Shown here: piece after piece, positions 5,775-8,026 of the stretch | Layout of the letters: each line of letters starts with the position of its first letter | Numbering within the stretch: the stretch's first letter is position 1 | Source: Candidatus Omnitrophota bacterium | Lineage (GTDB): Bacteria > Omnitrophota > Gorgyraeia > JAGLLT01 | Assembly (NCBI GenBank): GCA_030630095.1 | Contig: DAOVNW010000038.1 | Span: forward strand, 1-8,026 | Length of the DNA: 8,026 nt | Direction: 5' to 3' | Made by a program: the position numbers and the translations under genes | The notes under the pieces: generated by a model | The model's database searches: none | Told to the model about the DNA's origin: nothing | Seen by the model: only the letters and a program-made list of their open reading frames with translations

Positions 5775-7532
5775 ATGACTGAAAAAATTATTAATGAGGG
5801 GATTAAGAATGTCCGCGAGAAGGGCAGCGGGGTTTACAGAGAAGGCCCCCACATGCTGCCGGCTGTTTCTTTAATGATTGCTGAAGGAGTACTTAAGTCG
5901 GTTAAGGATTTAAAGAAGCCCTTTATAACTATTGTGAATTCTTATACAACCCAAATACCCGGCCACGCCCACCTTAATCAACTGGGAGAGGTTTTAAAAA
6001 AGGAGCTTGAAAAGCAAGGGGTTAATGTCTGGTATACCAATATTGGGGCGGCGATATGTGACGGCATCGCGATGGGGCATTTTGGAATGAAGTACTCTCT
6101 GGCCTCAAGAGAGCTAATTGCCGACCAGATAGAAAGCATTATTGGCGCCCATCCGTGCGACGCCTGGATTGGCCTGGGAAACTGCGATAAGATAGTCCCC
6201 GCGATGTATAACGCTATGGCCAGGATAAATATACCCTCTATTTATGTAAGCGGCGGGCCGATGCTGGCCGGCCGCGGCAACACAGATCTGATTTCTATTT
6301 TTGAAGGGGTAGGCAGTTACAGCGTCGGCAAAATGAAGAAAAAAGAGTTAGAAAAGTTAACGGAGACGGCCTGTCCCGGTTATGGAAGCTGCGCGGGGAT
6401 GTTTACGGCAAACTCTATGAACTGCCTGGGAGAGGCGCTGGGCTTTGCCCTGCCCGGGAACGGGTCGGTGCCCGCCACCAGGAAAGTAAAAGGCAAGACA
6501 AGGCAGTTTCAGATAAATCCTCAGAGGATTAAACTTGTGAGAGAGACGGCCAGGCGAGTAGTCTATCTTATGAAAAAGAAGATAAAGCCTCTTGATATTT
6601 TAAAGAGGCATTCGATTGACAACGCCTTTATCCTTGATATGGCTATGGGCGGCTCAACTAATACGGTTTTGCATATTCTGGCCCTTGCCCATGAAGCCGG
6701 AATAAAATACGACCTTAAACGTTTAAATGAACTGGCAAAGACTACGGCTAATGTAGTTAAGATCGCGCCTTCGCGCCCCGAGATACATTTAGAGCACGTT
6801 CATAAGGTTGGCGGAATGGGGGCCATATTGAGAGCGGTCTATGAGGGCGACAAAGCGCCTCTAAATCTTCAGGCAAAGACCGTTTACGGTAAGTTGGGTG
6901 ATTATGTTTTGAAATCTCCCAAGCCGGACGGTAGGATTATAAAACCTGTTAAAGACGCTTTCTCGCCCGAAGGCGGGCTGGCGGTTCTCTTTGGTAATAT
7001 TGCCAGAAAAGGCTCAATAGTAAAAACCAGCGGTGTTGATAAGGATATGCTGAAATTTAAGGGCAAAGCAAGAATATATGAGTCTCAGGAGGAGGCGCTT
7101 GACGGGATACTAAAAGGTAGAGTTAAAAATGGCGAGGTGGTTGTTATCCGCTATGAAGGCCCCAAGGGCGGCCCTGGTATGCAGGAGATGCTTTCACCGA
7201 CTGCCGCTATAAAGGGAGCGGATATTAAAGCCGCTCTGATTACCGACGGCCGTTTTTCAGGAGGCACCAGAGGTTTGTGCATTGGCCATGTATCGCCCGA
7301 GGCGGCGGCGGGAGGGGAGATAGGGCTGTTAAGAAACGGTGATATAATAGAAATTGACGTTCGCGAAAAACGTATGAATGTAAAGCTAACGAGTGAAGAG
7401 TTAGAGAAAAGAAGAAAAAAACAAAAACCGTTTAAGTCAAAGGTAAAAGACGGCTGGCTGGCAAGGTATTCATCGCTGGTGACCAGTGCCGATACCGGAG
7501 CAATTTTATCTAACTCGTCTAAAACCGGATAA
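5775..7532 (+). CDS. ilvD: Dihydroxy-acid dehydratase, [4Fe-4S]-type by ligand pattern
   Basis: This 585-residue member of the IlvD/Edd family should dehydrate 2,3-dihydroxy-isovalerate and -methylvalerate to the 2-keto acids for valine, leucine and isoleucine synthesis in the cytoplasm. Conserved parts in order are VNSYTTQIPGHAHL (54-67), CDGIAMGHFGMKYSL (95-109, Mg-ligand Asp96), GNCDK (135-139, cluster Cys137 and the lysine that is carbamylated in relatives), VSGGPM (158-163), CPGYGSCAGMFTANSMNCL (200-218, cluster Cys200), MAMGGSTNTVLH (289-300), GPKGGPGMQEML (462-473) and TDGRFSG (490-496, base Ser495). The first ligand position has Gly63, as in E. coli IlvD, not the extra Cys of the stable [2Fe-2S] type. 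That predicts an oxygen-labile cluster. Odd points are that the usual RSxxxTxG...RALL N-terminal block is absent, and that CPTCGSC is CPGYGSC. A related sugar-acid dehydratase remains possible. The gene is 28 bases after the patatin gene. Confidence 0.9.
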   Translation: MTEKIINEGIKNVREKGSGVYREGPHMLPAVSLMIAEGVLKSVKDLKKPFITIVNSYTTQIPGHAHLNQLGEVLKKELEKQGVNVWYTNIGAAICDGIAMGHFGMKYSLASRELIADQIESIIGAHPCDAWIGLGNCDKIVPAMYNAMARINIPSIYVSGGPMLAGRGNTDLISIFEGVGSYSVGKMKKKELEKLTETACPGYGSCAGMFTANSMNCLGEALGFALPGNGSVPATRKVKGKTRQFQINPQRIKLVRETARRVVYLMKKKIKPLDILKRHSIDNAFILDMAMGGSTNTVLHILALAHEAGIKYDLKRLNELAKTTANVVKIAPSRPEIHLEHVHKVGGMGAILRAVYEGDKAPLNLQAKTVYGKLGDYVLKSPKPDGRIIKPVKDAFSPEGGLAVLFGNIARKGSIVKTSGVDKDMLKFKGKARIYESQEEALDGILKGRVKNGEVVVIRYEGPKGGPGMQEMLSPTAAIKGADIKAALITDGRFSGGTRGLCIGHVSPEAAAGGEIGLLRNGDIIEIDVREKRMNVKLTSEELEKRRKKQKPFKSKVKDGWLARYSSLVTSADTGAILSNSSKTG

Positions 7533-7540
7533 GGGGAAAA

Positions 7541-7545
7541 GGAGG
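7541..7545 (+). promoter_or_regulatory. Ribosome binding site that selects a GTG start
   Basis: GGAGG ends 4 bases before GTG 7550, a slightly short but workable distance. The next in-frame ATG (7595, residue 16) has no such site, so GTG 7550 is preferred. Confidence 0.65.
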
Positions 7546-7549
7546 AACT

Positions 7550-7891
7550 GTGGACTATAATCCAAAAGAAGTACTGGATGAGTTTAGCAGATTGATGGTT
7601 GACATTAAAGGAGTTATACCCAAAGAGTATGAGGCCTTTGTTAACGAGAAGAAGATTATTACCAAGCCGGGTAAGGTCAGCGAAAAGACAAAGTGGCTGC
7701 TTCTGCTTATTTCCAGCGTGACCCAGAAATGTCCTGTCTGTATTCCCCGCGCCGTTAAGCACTGCTTTGATGCCGGCTGGAGCAAAGAGGAGATGCTTGA
7801 GGCCTGCATGGTAGCCGTGCTGGTAGGCGGCTCCAGCGTAATGACTTATGTCACGCTGGTTGATAAGGCGATTGAAGAGTTAAAAAAATAA
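7550..7891 (+). CDS. AhpD/carboxymuconolactone-decarboxylase-fold protein with CxxC but no relay Glu/His
   Basis: The 113 residues (GTG start) fit the small helical CMD/AhpD-like family. The hallmark helix-turn is KTKWLLLLISSVTQKCPVCI (46-65), followed by the FDAGWSKEEMLEA pattern (73-85) and the tail VGGSSVMTYVTLVDKAIEEL (92-111). AhpD enzymes use a CxxC thiol pair with a Glu 12 residues before the first Cys and a His 4 after the second, for disulfide and peroxide chemistry. Here Cys61 and Cys64 are kept, but the Glu position is Trp49 and the His position is Ala68. Another His (71) and Cys (72) lie further on. A thiol-disulfide role is possible, but peroxidase-reductase activity by the known mechanism is doubtful. 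The gene starts 17 bases after ilvD and is probably co-transcribed. A link to protecting the IlvD cluster is speculation. The absence of a visible U-tract hairpin leaves the end of this transcript undefined. Confidence 0.82.
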   Translation: MDYNPKEVLDEFSRLMVDIKGVIPKEYEAFVNEKKIITKPGKVSEKTKWLLLLISSVTQKCPVCIPRAVKHCFDAGWSKEEMLEACMVAVLVGGSSVMTYVTLVDKAIEELKK

Positions 7892-7898
7892 AAAATTC

Positions 7899-7928
7899 TT
7901 GACAGATACAAAACGAATATGATAGAAT
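7899..7928 (+). promoter_or_regulatory. Sigma-70-type promoter downstream of the last gene
   Basis: A perfect -35 TTGACA (7899-7904) is followed by an 18-base spacer and TAGAAT (7923-7928), five of six matches to TATAAT. An overlapping TATGAT at 7918-7923 has a 13-base spacer and is less likely. Transcription would start near 7935 and leave the window. The promoter begins 7 bases after the stop codon of the preceding gene and probably opens a new transcription unit. Confidence 0.7.
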
Positions 7929-7945
7929 AGGGTAGTTTAATAAAA

Positions 7946-8023
7946 GTGCCATTAACCAATTTAGCCCTGGTAGGGCTTCTTCATCAAAGATACCCTTATT
8001 TAGGCCAATACGAAGTTTCCTAG
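7946..8023 (+). CDS. Possible 25-codon leader reading frame
   Basis: GTG at 7946 opens a frame of 25 codons ending in TAG at 8021-8023. It begins VPLTNLALVGLLHQRYPYLG (first 20 residues) and is rather rich in Leu. It lies just after the promoter and overlaps the hairpins at 7963-7995, as a leader peptide would. Against it, there is no convincing ribosome site (only AGGG at 7929-7932, 13 bases away), the start codon is rare, and an open frame this short is often chance. The following gene is outside the window. Confidence 0.2.
   Translation: MPLTNLALVGLLHQRYPYLGQYEVS
7963..7995 (+). other. Two mutually exclusive hairpins in the transcript leader
   Basis: AGCCC (7963-7967) and GGGCT (7973-7977) form a 5-bp stem with a TGGTA loop. 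The same GGG can instead pair with CCC at 7993-7995. That alternative stem continues inward through TCTT (7978-7981) and AAGA (7987-7990) around the loop CATCA, with a 2x2 internal mismatch. Sharing one strand between two stems is what attenuators and riboswitches do. The stems are short, and I recognise no known RNA family here. The run of about 100 bases from 7929 to the window end has no other gene that I can support. Confidence 0.3.
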
Positions 8024-8026
8024 TTG

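Noticed and set aside
7151..7762. 203-codon open frame on the minus strand across the end of ilvD and the AhpD-like gene
   Set aside because: It is antisense to two well-supported genes, its translation shows no family motif, and it has no ribosome site that I could see. It is most likely a by-product of codon usage on the other strand.
7892..7900. A-rich stretch after the last gene as a terminator
   Set aside because: No hairpin precedes it, and the T-run that a + strand terminator needs is absent. The A-tract lies directly before the -35 and looks more like an upstream promoter element.
7963..7981. AGCCC/GGGCT hairpin as an intrinsic terminator
   Set aside because: The stem is only 5 bp and the following bases (TCTTCATC) are not a U-tract. 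It also lies just after a strong promoter.

Overview
The window holds seven genes, all on the + strand and tightly packed. They look like ordinary bacterial chromosome. I see no mobile element, CRISPR array, tRNA or rRNA. Base composition is moderately AT-rich and even from gene to gene. Lysine and isoleucine are frequent, and most starts carry a GGAG-type ribosome site. The gene mix is an LpxL/HtrB-like acyltransferase, a UgtP/MGDG-synthase-like glycosyltransferase, a UbiB-family protein with a phasin-like partner, and an E. coli-type IlvD with the ligand pattern of an oxygen-sensitive enzyme. This suggests an uncultured anaerobic or microaerophilic bacterium, possibly of a candidate phylum such as Omnitrophota. 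That placement is a guess from gene content and not proven by the sequence.

Layout. Positions 24-1652 encode a STAS domain fused to a diacylglycerol-type glycosyltransferase. Positions 1699-2574 encode a lysophospholipid acyltransferase-like protein that lacks the catalytic acid of its HX4(D/E) motif. The only sizeable internal gap (2575-2696) holds two ATATAATAT direct repeats, an extended -10 promoter candidate and a good ribosome site. It leads into a small phasin-like coiled-coil protein (2697-2984), whose stop codon abuts the start of a full-length ABC1/AarF/UbiB protein (2985-4676). A patatin-like phospholipase follows after 17 bases (4694-5746). Next come dihydroxy-acid dehydratase IlvD (5775-7532) and a small AhpD/carboxymuconolactone-decarboxylase-fold protein (7550-7891) that keeps CxxC but has lost the relay Glu and His.

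After the last gene there is a consensus-like sigma-70 promoter (TTGACA, 18 bp, TAGAAT). Its predicted transcript begins with two mutually exclusive small hairpins and a possible 25-codon GTG reading frame, then runs out of the window. It may be the leader of the next operon or a small RNA.

Taken together, the first five genes read as a membrane-lipid module: glycosylation of a lipid headgroup, acyl transfer, acyl hydrolysis, and a UbiB-type membrane kinase/ATPase with a phasin-like partner. The STAS domain offers a possible regulatory input. The last two genes belong to branched-chain amino acid synthesis and thiol/redox chemistry. The most unusual points are the STAS-glycosyltransferase fusion, the two proteins with family folds but missing catalytic residues, and the structured leader at the right end.
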